6,369 nucleotides of DNA, taken from Pseudomonadota bacterium (GTDB lineage: Bacteria; Pseudomonadota; Alphaproteobacteria; Rhodospirillales; 2-02-FULL-58-16). Positions 1-5,738 of this stretch are shown in pieces (position 1 is the first letter of the stretch; every line of letters begins with the position of its first letter). The translations under genes were made by a program, and so were the position numbers. The notes beneath the pieces are model-generated. The model was given only the letters and a program-made list of their open reading frames with translations. It had not been told where the DNA came from and did no database searches. Where the stretch lies: contig JADFHR010000188.1 in the NCBI GenBank assembly GCA_022567015.1, positions 1 through 6,369 of the forward strand, given 5' to 3'.

Positions 1-287
1 TGGGGAAGCCCGAGGGCCTGGGACGCTTCGGCGGCCAGGGGGACGGGCTCGTCGTCCACCGGGACGATGGCTTGCAGGGGATAGTCCCGGGCATAGGCGC
101 GGATCTGCGCGACCCCCTTTTCAAGGTCGGTGAAATCGAGGGTGACCGTTTTGCCCTCGGCGAATTGTTCCAGGACCTGGCGCCGGTTCGAGCCGACGGC
201 GACGTCGACGCCGAGCCGGCGGGCGGCGTCGAGGAAATCGCCGACGCGATAGGACGTGGTGGGAACCAGCAACAGCAGCCGCCCCAT
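1..287 (-). CDS. ATP-grasp family protein, N-terminal part (runs off the window)
   Basis: About 95 residues are visible, beginning MGRLLLLVPTTSYRVGDFLD. The segment has the Rossmann-like pre-ATP-grasp fold seen in carbamoyl-phosphate-synthase-like ligases: a hydrophobic first strand (RLLLLVP), a helix with AARRLGVDVAVGS, then the characteristic IVPVDDEPVPLAAEASQALGLP stretch. The ATP-binding and metal-binding part lies beyond the window edge, so the substrate cannot be read. ATP-grasp ligases join a carboxylate to an amine or thiol through an acyl-phosphate. The start could also be the in-frame ATG at 302, which adds MTVEA; I prefer 287 because relatives I recall start just before RLLLL. Neither start has a clear ribosome binding site: GAGG lies 2 nt before 287, and a G-rich run precedes 302. 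The gene starts about 70 bp after the radical SAM stop on the same strand, so it is probably in that operon. Confidence 0.85.
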   Translation of the reverse strand, partial: MGRLLLLVPTTSYRVGDFLDAARRLGVDVAVGSNRRQVLEQFAEGKTVTLDFTDLEKGVAQIRAYARDYPLQAIVPVDDEPVPLAAEASQALGLP

Positions 288-359
288 GGCCTCAACGGTC
301 ATCCATCCCCCGCCGCGGGTTCATCACGCTCACGCAAGCGAACTTCCGGCACACAAGCG

Positions 360-1754
360 CTAAATGCGCGCGAACTGACCGGACGTGGGCTCGGCGCAGC
401 AATACCAGGGCTCGCTGAGATGGGGAGGGCAGGCCTCGGCGTGCCGGCGACCGGGCGCCGGCGTGTCCGGCAGGCCCAGGGCGTCGCGGCCGAGACGCCA
501 GATCCCCTCGAACACATCGCGGCGGCCGGCGTCCTCGCCCTCTTCGACGACCCGCGCCACCTTTTCCCACAACCCGTCGACCCTGGGATCGGGATTGGAC
601 CAGCGGTAGCTTAAGGCGCCCGGGTCGAAGTCGCCGAGATGGGCCTGCAGTTCCGGCACCCGCAGAAGCCACGATCCCCTGGGCAGGAGCAGCCGGATTC
701 CAAGCTGAATCGGCGCCACGTGGGCGACCAGGTCGAGCTCGGCCACCACGGCGAGCAGATCCAGATAGCCCTCCAGGGTGGTCCAGGGCGTGAACGGGAT
801 GAAGGTTGGCGACAGGGTCAGGCCGGCGTCCCGGGTTAGCCCGACCGCCTGGATGAAATCGGCCCGCGTATGGCCCTTGTCCAACAGCCCGAGGACGCGG
901 TCGTCCACGGATTCGACCGCCGTGGTGACGAAAACGCAGCCGGTCTGGGCGAGGGTCCCCAGATGGCGGGCATGGTCGAGCAGGTGCTCGACCTTGATCG
1001 TGACGTCATAGGTGAGCCGGGGGAATTCCGCGTTCAACGCCTCCACCAGCCGCATGGCGTGGCCGACGCCGTTGAAGAAATCCGGATCTCCGAAGGTGAT
1101 GTGGCCGGCCCCCGCGGCAACCTGCCGGCGCACGTCCTCCATCACCGTGTCCAGTTGCACGATGCGGAACCGTCCGCCGTAGACCGGGACCACCGGGCAG
1201 TGCCGGCACACGTGCTTGCAGCCCCGGCTCGCCTCCGTGTACCCGGCCGTGCGGCGCCCGCCGTTCCCCGTTTTCAGATGGGCGTAGCGTTCGAGCGGCG
1301 GCAGGCCGCTGCGGTCGGGAACGCGGAACCGTTGCTTGGCAAGGGAGATCAGGGGCTCGCTCTGGGCCTGCCGGGACGGCGCGCCGTTCGCCGAGAGCCG
1401 TTCATACAGGCTCACCAGGCCGCTTTCGAACTCGCCGCCGAGGATGGTCCCGCCACCGAGCCGGCGCAGGAATTCCTCGTTCAGCGGCGCGTACAGGCCG
1501 TAGAAGCAGACGTGCGCCGTGGGATTGAGGCGTTTAAGCCTGGGCACGAGGGCGCCCGCCAGCCGGGTGGCGGTGTGCATGGGCAGGTAGACGGCGATCA
1601 GGCCCGCGTCGCGCACCGCCTGTTCGTCCAGGTCGTCGACGGCCAGATCGTTGCAGGTGACCGACGCCCCGGCCTCGCGCAGCCACGCCGCCGGCGACGC
1701 CAGCCCGAACGGCTGATGGCCAAGATCATAGGTGGACAGAAGGACGACGTTCAT
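360..1754 (-). CDS. B12-binding-like radical SAM protein with CCAEP tail
   Basis: The product has 464 residues. Residues 1-120 (MNVVLLSTYDLGHQPFGLAS...) resemble the cobalamin-binding-like Rossmann domain that precedes many radical SAM domains, but I see no DxHxxG cobalamin ligand motif (the nearest text is DLGHQPFG), so B12 use is doubtful. The radical SAM cluster motif CxxxCxxC is C179, C183, C186 in SRGCKHVCRHC. ITFGDPDFFNG at 219-229 fits the following strand and loop. Near the C-terminus is WYCCAEP (C452-C453), read TGC TGC with no TGA, followed by eight residues and TAG. This matches the NCBI-named CUAEP/CCAEP-tail radical SAM (seleno)protein family, here in the all-cysteine form. The family's reaction is not known to me. 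The start is well placed: AAGGGAG lies 8 nt upstream, inside the terminal repeat of the adjacent element. An ATP-grasp gene follows. Radical SAM assignment is firm; substrate unknown. Confidence 0.95.
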   Translation of the reverse strand: MNVVLLSTYDLGHQPFGLASPAAWLREAGASVTCNDLAVDDLDEQAVRDAGLIAVYLPMHTATRLAGALVPRLKRLNPTAHVCFYGLYAPLNEEFLRRLGGGTILGGEFESGLVSLYERLSANGAPSRQAQSEPLISLAKQRFRVPDRSGLPPLERYAHLKTGNGGRRTAGYTEASRGCKHVCRHCPVVPVYGGRFRIVQLDTVMEDVRRQVAAGAGHITFGDPDFFNGVGHAMRLVEALNAEFPRLTYDVTIKVEHLLDHARHLGTLAQTGCVFVTTAVESVDDRVLGLLDKGHTRADFIQAVGLTRDAGLTLSPTFIPFTPWTTLEGYLDLLAVVAELDLVAHVAPIQLGIRLLLPRGSWLLRVPELQAHLGDFDPGALSYRWSNPDPRVDGLWEKVARVVEEGEDAGRRDVFEGIWRLGRDALGLPDTPAPGRRHAEACPPHLSEPWYCCAEPTSGQFARI

Positions 1755-1789
1755 TGCTAGTACTCCCTTGCACGAATTCGCGTATCATA
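1755..1789 (-). promoter_or_regulatory. Element-borne -10-like box and Shine-Dalgarno of the radical SAM gene
   Basis: Reading on the minus strand, TATGAT (1784-1789) lies 29 nt before the ATG at 1754, and AAGGGAG (1763-1769 region) lies 8 nt before it. Both sit within the left terminal inverted repeat of the neighbouring element. I see no convincing -35 box 16-18 nt upstream of TATGAT (the text there is GAGGAA-like), so the promoter is a weak call while the ribosome binding site is good. Confidence 0.45.
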
Positions 1790-1792
1790 CGA
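1758..1792 (+). repeat. Left terminal inverted repeat
   Basis: Begins TAGTACTCCCTTGCACGAAT and pairs with 2053-2087. It differs from the right copy at three positions: 1766, 1783 and 1785. It ends 3 bp from the radical SAM start codon. Confidence 0.85.
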
Positions 1793-1948
1793 TCGCGTTT
1801 CCCGTTTCCTCGGCAGGAGGGGAGGCGCAGGCGATGGCGGCCCATCGGAAAGCCTTCCCGACGCCCCGGGGGGCCACACCGGGGGGTGTCCCCCCGACAC
1901 CGTATGCGGGGGGCGCCCCCGCGACCCCCGAGGGAACGGGAAACGCGA
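1793..1948. repeat. Internal inverted repeat, left half of the element
   Basis: The arms 1793-1813 and 1928-1948 are complementary at 20 of 21 positions (TCGCGTTTCCCGTT core; the mismatch is at 1807/1934). Between them lie very G- and C-rich runs that can fold on their own, including GGGGGGTGTCCCCCC near 1884-1898 and a GGGGGCGCCCCC palindrome near 1909-1920. Confidence 0.75.
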
Positions 1949-1957
1949 CCCGAAGGG

Positions 1958-2052
1958 CGGCCTTGCGAGGCCCCCGGACGTCGTCGCGCGCCGCTTGTGA
2001 TGCTCCAGCATCACGGCGCGCCGTGCTCCTAGCCGGAAACCTCGCAAGGCCG
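1958..2052. repeat. Internal inverted repeat with central hairpin, right half of the element
   Basis: The arms 1958-1970 (CGGCCTTGCGAGG) and 2040-2052 are perfectly complementary over 13 bp. They enclose a second hairpin: GTGATGCT (1997-2004), loop CC, AGCATCAC (2007-2014), extended by GCGCGCC/GGCGCGC arms (1986-1992 and 2015-2021) after a small bulge. Confidence 0.75.
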
Positions 2053-2087
2053 TCGTATGGTGCGCGAATTCGTGCAAGTGAGTACTA
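2053..2087 (-). repeat. Right terminal inverted repeat
   Basis: On the minus strand it begins TAGTACTCACTTGCACGAAT, matching the left end. It lies 58 bp after the stop codon of the NifU-type gene. Confidence 0.85.
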
Positions 2088-2145
2088 ATCACCCACGCCC
2101 GGTGGCGGCGCACGCCGGAATTGGAACAGGCTCACGGCCGGCCCG

Positions 2146-2994
2146 TTAAAACGGGCTGCCGCCGCCCTTGCCCGGCTGGTAATAGGGGTTGCTCCCTCCG
2201 GCGTGGTCGGTCACGTCGAGCACGGCGGTGATATTCGGCACCGCCCGCTTGATCTCCGTCTCGATCCCCTGTTTCAGCGTCACGTCCGCCATGCCGCACC
2301 CCTGGCAGCCGCCCTCGAGGCGGATGTAGACGGTGTCGTTCTGGACGTCGACCAGGGAGATATGCCCGCCATGGGACGCCACGGACGGGTTGACGCGCTC
2401 GTCGAGCAGGGCCTGGATCAGTTTGCCCTCGGGCGTTTCCAGGCCGGGCTTGGGTATGGCGTCCCGGTAATCGCTGACCCCGGTGACCTCGGGAACGTAA
2501 TGGCGCAGCATGTTCTCGATCCCGTCCTTCAGGCCGGTGCCGGAGCCGATCATTTCCAGGAGGACGACGCCGTCCTTGAAACCGCGGTAGATGACGTCGC
2601 CGCCGTCCTGGGCCGCCGCCGGGCGGATGCGGGTGTCGATCAGGTCCTTGATCTTGGCCGCTATCTCGCTGTCCTCTCCGGTATCGTCGGGGACGTCCGC
2701 CCCCTGTTCCGCGACGACGGCGGGTCCGCCGGCGGTGAAATGCTCCATGATGACGCCGAGGATGAGCGGCTTCAGGGCCGTCCAGTCCGTGTCGTCCCGT
2801 TTCTTGACGGTGATGGACTGGGGGTCGAAAAACACGCTGGTGACGCCGTCCACCTCGAAGATGCGTTGGGCCAGGGGCGACCCCGCGGACGATTCCGCGT
2901 CCGCGAAATGGGCCGTGCCCGATGGCAGGACAGGCTGCCCCGGCAGGAACTTCAAGGCGTCCGGGTCGGTCAGGGCCTCGGTCTGGATGAACAT
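2146..2994 (-). CDS. Nfu/NifU-type iron-sulfur cluster carrier with tandem NifU domains
   Basis: The product has 282 residues. Residues 1-90 (MFIQTEALTDPDALKFLPGQ..., FEVDGVTSVFF) form an Nfu N-terminal domain. Residues 108-173 resemble a NifU C-terminal domain (IRPAAAQDGGDV, then GIENMLRHYVPEV), but the usual CxxCPSS loop is missing: the text runs LLEMIGSGTGLKDGIENM. Residues 190-263 are a second NifU domain with GGCQGCGMADVTLKQGIE, C230 and C233. NifU domains bind a [4Fe-4S] cluster through CxxC and deliver it to target enzymes in the cytoplasm. The start at 2994 is chosen because AGGAGGAGGT sits 6 nt upstream. An upstream in-frame ATG at 3087 would add 31 residues unlike the family. The neighbouring radical SAM enzyme needs such a cluster, but a specific partnership is inference. 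Confidence 0.93.
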   Translation of the reverse strand: MFIQTEALTDPDALKFLPGQPVLPSGTAHFADAESSAGSPLAQRIFEVDGVTSVFFDPQSITVKKRDDTDWTALKPLILGVIMEHFTAGGPAVVAEQGADVPDDTGEDSEIAAKIKDLIDTRIRPAAAQDGGDVIYRGFKDGVVLLEMIGSGTGLKDGIENMLRHYVPEVTGVSDYRDAIPKPGLETPEGKLIQALLDERVNPSVASHGGHISLVDVQNDTVYIRLEGGCQGCGMADVTLKQGIETEIKRAVPNITAVLDVTDHAGGSNPYYQPGKGGGSPF

Positions 2995-3040
2995 GGTGGC
3001 ACCTCCTCCTAAACGGCTGTGGGGCCCCCTCAATATAGGC
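2995..3040 (-). promoter_or_regulatory. Strong ribosome binding site and possible -10 box of the NifU-type gene
   Basis: AGGAGGAGGT (minus strand, 3001-3010) precedes the ATG at 2994 by 6 nt. A TATATT hexamer (3032-3037) lies 37 nt before the start and could be a -10 box. No clear -35 is visible 17 nt above it, so the promoter part is weak while the ribosome binding site is firm and decides the start. Confidence 0.4.
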
Positions 3041-3093
3041 AGAAACCCCGCCGATGCCCGTTTTAAATTTTCCGCCGCCCGGTGCAAGGGGGG

Positions 3094-3141
3094 CCGGGAC
3101 CGCGCCGGTTTTCGGCCCCGGCGCGGCCCCGCCCGTCCCGG
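3094..3141 (-). terminator. Stable hairpin after the 514-residue protein gene
   Basis: Immediately after the stop codon the DNA folds into CCGCGCCGG (3100-3108), a 9-nt loop, and CCGGCGCGG (3118-3126), with an outer CCGGGA/TCCCGG pair (3094-3099 and 3136-3141) around an asymmetric bulge. No T-run follows on the minus strand, so it may act as a transcript-end stabiliser or a non-canonical terminator. Confidence 0.45.
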
Positions 3142-4686
3142 TTAAAGGATTCCGAGAAAACGGCCGAAGCGCTCGGTGAGCAGCTTGGGTCCGGCGGCCC
3201 GCAGGACCTTGGCGAATGCGGTCGTGGTCTCGGGGCCGATCCGCCCCTTGCCGTCGTCCAGGGGCCTCCAGGCGTCGCCGCCGAAGTGAATCTGGCCCAG
3301 GTTATTCAGCGTGCGCTTGAGCGCCCCGACGGGCCTTGCCGGGGTACGTCCCGGATCGGCGAAGACGGCCTCCAGGGTGTCCTTGAGGTCCGCGGGCCCG
3401 TCGCGCTCCGCGTCCTCGGCGAAGCCGTGGAAGCGCCCGAGCGCGAACAACCGCTCCACCCCGGCCGACCCCTGATCGGCCGTGGCGCGCCTGAGCGCGG
3501 AATGGGTGCGCGGGCCGAAGGCGCCGTCCACCTTCAACGCCATCGCCGCGTCGCGCTTGAGGTTGATGCCCCGCTGCAGGTCGCGGAGCGCGGGCGGCAG
3601 GCCGCCCTTGCTGGCGGTGCGGACCACATGGGCGCCGACGCGCCGGAGCGCGGACGCCAGGTCCCCGCCGTCCGGCGCCCTTGCCGGAGTGGGGTCCTTG
3701 GGGATGGGAGGGGTCGTGCCGTCGCTGTGGAAGCGCTTGAAGAACTCGGTCTCCTTGTCCGCCATCCGGTTGCGCTCGGGGTGCCCCCCCGACGGCAGGT
3801 CGAGGCGGGTGCCCATGACCACACCCAGCTCGTCGTCGGTCCATCTGGAGACGGGCTTGAGGAGGATTTCATCGGCCGGGCTGCCGGGCTTGACCACGTC
3901 GTCGAGGAACTTGCGCGCCTCGGGGGATGTAGCCGCCGGATCGGCGGCGGCCTTATCGCCGGTGAGGGCCGTATTGCCCCCGACGCCGGAGAGGGCGACG
4001 CGTTTTTCCTTGGTTTCCCCGCCTTCCCGGGAAGCTTGGTTGGCGTCGTCCAGGCGAAACGGCTTGTCGTCGGGCTCGGGCAACATGTCCTCGATCTCGT
4101 CGGCGTAGAAGTCCGCGGTGTCTCGGGCCACGGACGCGAAATCGCCGCCCAGGTCCATGAGTGTCTTCCTGAATTGCTCGGGATTCTCGTCGTGTTTCCT
4201 CTTGATGTCGTCGAGAAGTTCATCCAGGTCTTTACGTTTGGCGTCCGCCGTGGGGTTGCCGGTAAGCGCGCTCCAGGCGGTAAAGCCGAGCTTCTGAAGG
4301 TTGGCGGGTATAAAGGTGTCTTCCGGAAGATTGTGATCCTCGAACACAAGCTTGTGGTATTCGAATATATCCCTGTCGGTCAGGCCGATATGGCCTTCCC
4401 TGTCAAATTTTTCTTTGCGGAAATCCAGGTCCTTTCTGGCGATATCCGCGCTGATTTGGGCAAGCTCCTTCCTGGAAAGCTCAGACCTCCCTCTTGCGCG
4501 GGCGGCCCGCTGAAGGCTTTGATTGGCAAGGTGGGCGAACAAACCATTGCCGCTCGCCACGTCCCCGGCCAGCCGGGCATAGTCGGTGACTTGGGACATG
4601 TGTTTCCAGTATCCGGCTACATCCCCTTTATCCAGAAACGTCCTTCCCTTATCAAGAATCGCCCGTAGTTTCACGTTTTGTTGCAT
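3142..4686 (-). CDS. Protein of unknown function with two C-terminal peptidoglycan-binding-like modules
   Basis: The product has 514 residues. I choose ATG 4686 because GGAGG (4692-4696) lies 5 nt before it; ATGs at 4689 and 4698 would add one or four residues. No signal peptide or membrane segment is visible. Residues 21-55 hold an aromatic/glycine motif (GDVAGYWKHMSQVTDYARLA...NGLFAHLAN). Residues 67-225 are highly charged and probably helical, followed by a Gly/Ala/Pro-rich linker. Two C-terminal units resemble peptidoglycan-binding helical repeats: residues 367-400 (LRDLQRGINL, then VDGAFGPRTHSAL) and 454-495 (GALKRTLNNLG, then GKGRIGPETTTAF). The chain ends in a hydrophobic RFGRFLGIL. 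No catalytic motif of a hydrolase or known toxin is seen. The exported-protein gene ends 29 bp upstream, so the two are likely co-transcribed. GC is about 45% in the 5' half (line 4321-4380) against about 75% in the 3' half (3541-3600). Function unknown; effector or envelope protein are possibilities. Confidence 0.85.
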   Translation of the reverse strand: MQQNVKLRAILDKGRTFLDKGDVAGYWKHMSQVTDYARLAGDVASGNGLFAHLANQSLQRAARARGRSELSRKELAQISADIARKDLDFRKEKFDREGHIGLTDRDIFEYHKLVFEDHNLPEDTFIPANLQKLGFTAWSALTGNPTADAKRKDLDELLDDIKRKHDENPEQFRKTLMDLGGDFASVARDTADFYADEIEDMLPEPDDKPFRLDDANQASREGGETKEKRVALSGVGGNTALTGDKAAADPAATSPEARKFLDDVVKPGSPADEILLKPVSRWTDDELGVVMGTRLDLPSGGHPERNRMADKETEFFKRFHSDGTTPPIPKDPTPARAPDGGDLASALRRVGAHVVRTASKGGLPPALRDLQRGINLKRDAAMALKVDGAFGPRTHSALRRATADQGSAGVERLFALGRFHGFAEDAERDGPADLKDTLEAVFADPGRTPARPVGALKRTLNNLGQIHFGGDAWRPLDDGKGRIGPETTTAFAKVLRAAGPKLLTERFGRFLGIL

Positions 4687-4715
4687 CATGTCCTCCATGA
4701 GTTGCGTTCAGTGGG

Positions 4716-5426
4716 TTATTTACAGTAGTTGAAGGTTCGGTCCTTTTTACCTGAGCCGGGAAGGTAAAAGCTGCACACCAGCTCAAAGAGCCGCGCGAGG
4801 AGGCGGTCCGCGTCCCGGAAATGCTTTTTCGCGAACGATATTTTTAGTTCGATGTGGTTTGAAAACGGCAAGTCGATTCTGCAGTGAGGGGACGGAACGC
4901 TGTTCTCCTTGCGGCATTCGAATGCGAACCTACGATCGCCGTCAATACGAACGAAAACCTCTATATCTTTGAAAAGATTGCTGCCTTCCTCGTCCAACCA
5001 GTGGGGGCATGTGAGATACCTTTCGCGGGGACCCGAGCACTTTTTGAGGCTTTCCGGCAGGAAATAACGCTTGACCGGTCCCGCACCGCCCGGCCGGGCC
5101 CAAAGACCGAAGCTGATCACGTCCGAAACACCTTTGCCCCATTTGTAGTAATCGGTGTCCCGCTTGGTGATGGGGGCGAGGTTTGGCAACGCAACCTTCA
5201 TGAACACGGCCTCTCCCGATGACTCGATGGTACGTCCGGGCAGGTCCTCGGCCTGGGTCAGATAGACCCTGGGGATGCGGAATCGGTGCCCCATGATTGT
5301 GAACTCCGCCGCATCGGAACCGACGGAGGGGGCCGGGGCGGCCGTTGCGTCCGCCACCAGGGTACCGGCGGCGGCCGCGAGCCCGAGACCCGCCACAACC
5401 AGTGCCGTGTGCAGGAACGCCTTCAT
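4716..5426 (-). CDS. Exported cysteine-rich protein of unknown function
   Basis: The product has 236 residues. It opens with a classical Sec signal peptide: MKAFLHTALVVAGLGLAAAA followed by an Ala-rich ADATAAPA region, with likely cleavage around residue 29. The mature part begins with EFTIMGHRFRIPRVYL (41-56), a strand-turn pattern I associate with small periplasmic proteins of unknown role. Six cysteines (130, 140, 171, 182, 218, 235) suit three disulfides in the periplasm; none is placed as a lipobox cysteine. No enzyme motif is seen. The ATG at 5426 overlaps the TGA of a possible upstream 24-residue ORF (ATGA), which suggests translational coupling, and its own GAGG is only 2 nt away. The downstream gene follows after 29 bp. 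An immunity or inhibitor partner of that protein is possible but not shown. GC falls below 50% in its middle and 3' part. Confidence 0.8.
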   Translation of the reverse strand: MKAFLHTALVVAGLGLAAAAGTLVADATAAPAPSVGSDAAEFTIMGHRFRIPRVYLTQAEDLPGRTIESSGEAVFMKVALPNLAPITKRDTDYYKWGKGVSDVISFGLWARPGGAGPVKRYFLPESLKKCSGPRERYLTCPHWLDEEGSNLFKDIEVFVRIDGDRRFAFECRKENSVPSPHCRIDLPFSNHIELKISFAKKHFRDADRLLARLFELVCSFYLPGSGKKDRTFNYCK

Positions 5427-5497
5427 TTCCTCAGGCGCTCCCGCGGAAGCGGTTTGCCCGCGAGCCTGCCCTCGATGTAGAGTCGTTTTTCGGGCAT
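5423..5497 (-). CDS. Possible 24-residue small ORF leading the exported-protein operon
   Basis: The ORF reads MPEKRLYIEGRLAGKPLPRE then RLRK and a TGA that overlaps the ATG of the exported-protein gene (ATGA). A purine-rich GGGGGGGAAG sequence lies about 6 nt before its ATG (5497), a credible ribosome binding site that is better than that of the gene it overlaps. The peptide is basic, with no membrane segment. It could be a real small protein, a leader peptide that couples translation, or the remnant of a longer gene. The frame is open further upstream to an ATG at 5614, but that part looks non-coding. I do not recognise it. Confidence 0.4.
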   Translation of the reverse strand: MPEKRLYIEGRLAGKPLPRERLRK

Positions 5498-5546
5498 CGT
5501 ATACTTCCCCCCCAATGTGTTCCCCTGGTTGCGGGGCCTGACCGTT

Positions 5547-5577
5547 TGCATACCATATCGGGGGGCGAGCGCGTCAA
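5547..5577 (-). promoter_or_regulatory. Possible promoter of the small ORF / exported protein operon
   Basis: On the minus strand TTGACG (5572-5577) is followed after 19 nt by TATGCA (5547-5552), the latter preceded by TG at the extended -10 position. The spacing is longer than ideal. It lies about 50 nt before the small ORF start. The remaining gap (5578-5738) shows no gene. Confidence 0.35.
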
Positions 5578-5674
5578 GACGGGTTACACAACCGTGCCGG
5601 GGCGCGGATGGCAAAATAGCGTTTCTTTCCAGTCACATAGCCCGTCACGCGCGCGGGCGCGGATGCACTGCCGG

Positions 5675-5697
5675 TGACGGCCGGCGGGCGCCGGTCA
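5675..5697 (-). terminator. Weak hairpin downstream of the isomerase gene
   Basis: CCGGC (5681-5685) and GCCGG (5690-5694) form a short GC stem, extended by TGA/TCA (5675-5677 and 5695-5697) after a bulge. It lies about 40 bp after the isomerase stop codon. No T-run follows, so terminator activity is uncertain. Confidence 0.22.
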
Positions 5698-5738
5698 GCG
5701 GGACTTTTTCCGGGGAGTTTAAGGGCGCGGCGCCGGGG

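Larger units (their letters stand above)
1758..2087. mobile_element. MITE-like non-autonomous element with 35-bp terminal inverted repeats and TA ends
   Basis: The two ends form an inverted repeat (1758-1792 and 2053-2087) identical at 32 of 35 positions. Both ends read TA followed by GTACTC, so the outermost TA can be read as a TA target duplication, as generated by IS630/Tc1-mariner transposases. The 330-bp body holds no transposase. It has nested palindromes: a 21-bp pair (1793-1813 with 1928-1948), a 13-bp pair (1958-1970 with 2040-2052) and a central hairpin (1986-2021), plus G/C-run hairpins in 1870-1925. Small size, TIRs, TA ends and lack of a transposase are the hallmarks of a MITE. 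An alternative is a large palindromic intergenic repeat of the REP/ERIC kind. Copies elsewhere in the genome would settle this. It lies between the NifU-type gene and the radical SAM gene and fills almost all of their 391-bp gap. Confidence 0.75.

Noticed and set aside
385..400. Selenocysteine in the radical SAM tail
   Set aside because: The CC of the CCAEP motif is encoded by TGC TGC, so this copy does not use an in-frame TGA and no SECIS element need be sought.
870..1760. 296-residue plus-strand open frame
   Set aside because: It is the reverse-strand shadow of the radical SAM gene, whose CxxxCxxC and CCAEP motifs establish the minus strand as coding.
1870..1925. G-run clusters as a G-quadruplex
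   Set aside because: The G-runs are each followed by matching C-runs and are better explained as hairpins inside the palindromic element.
1732..2113. Long open frames of about 118 residues on both strands across the palindromic element
   Set aside because: They are rich in Arg, Pro and Gly, follow the inverted-repeat structure, and both end in a terminal repeat with the same Glu-Tyr-stop. They are a by-product of GC-rich palindromic DNA and not genes.
2141..2156. GCCCGTT/AACGGGC inverted repeat at the end of the NifU-type gene as a terminator
   Set aside because: The loop would be only 2 nt, it overlaps the stop codon, and no T-run follows; it is too weak to call.
2995..3087. N-terminal extension of the NifU-type protein from the ATG at 3087
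   Set aside because: The strong AGGAGGAGGT 6 nt before the ATG at 2994 and the typical MFIQTE start make 2994 the real start; the extension crosses the probable promoter.
3082..4668. 528-residue plus-strand open frame
   Set aside because: It lies opposite the 514-residue minus-strand protein. The minus frame has a ribosome binding site, modular repeats and a sensible composition; the plus frame has none of these.
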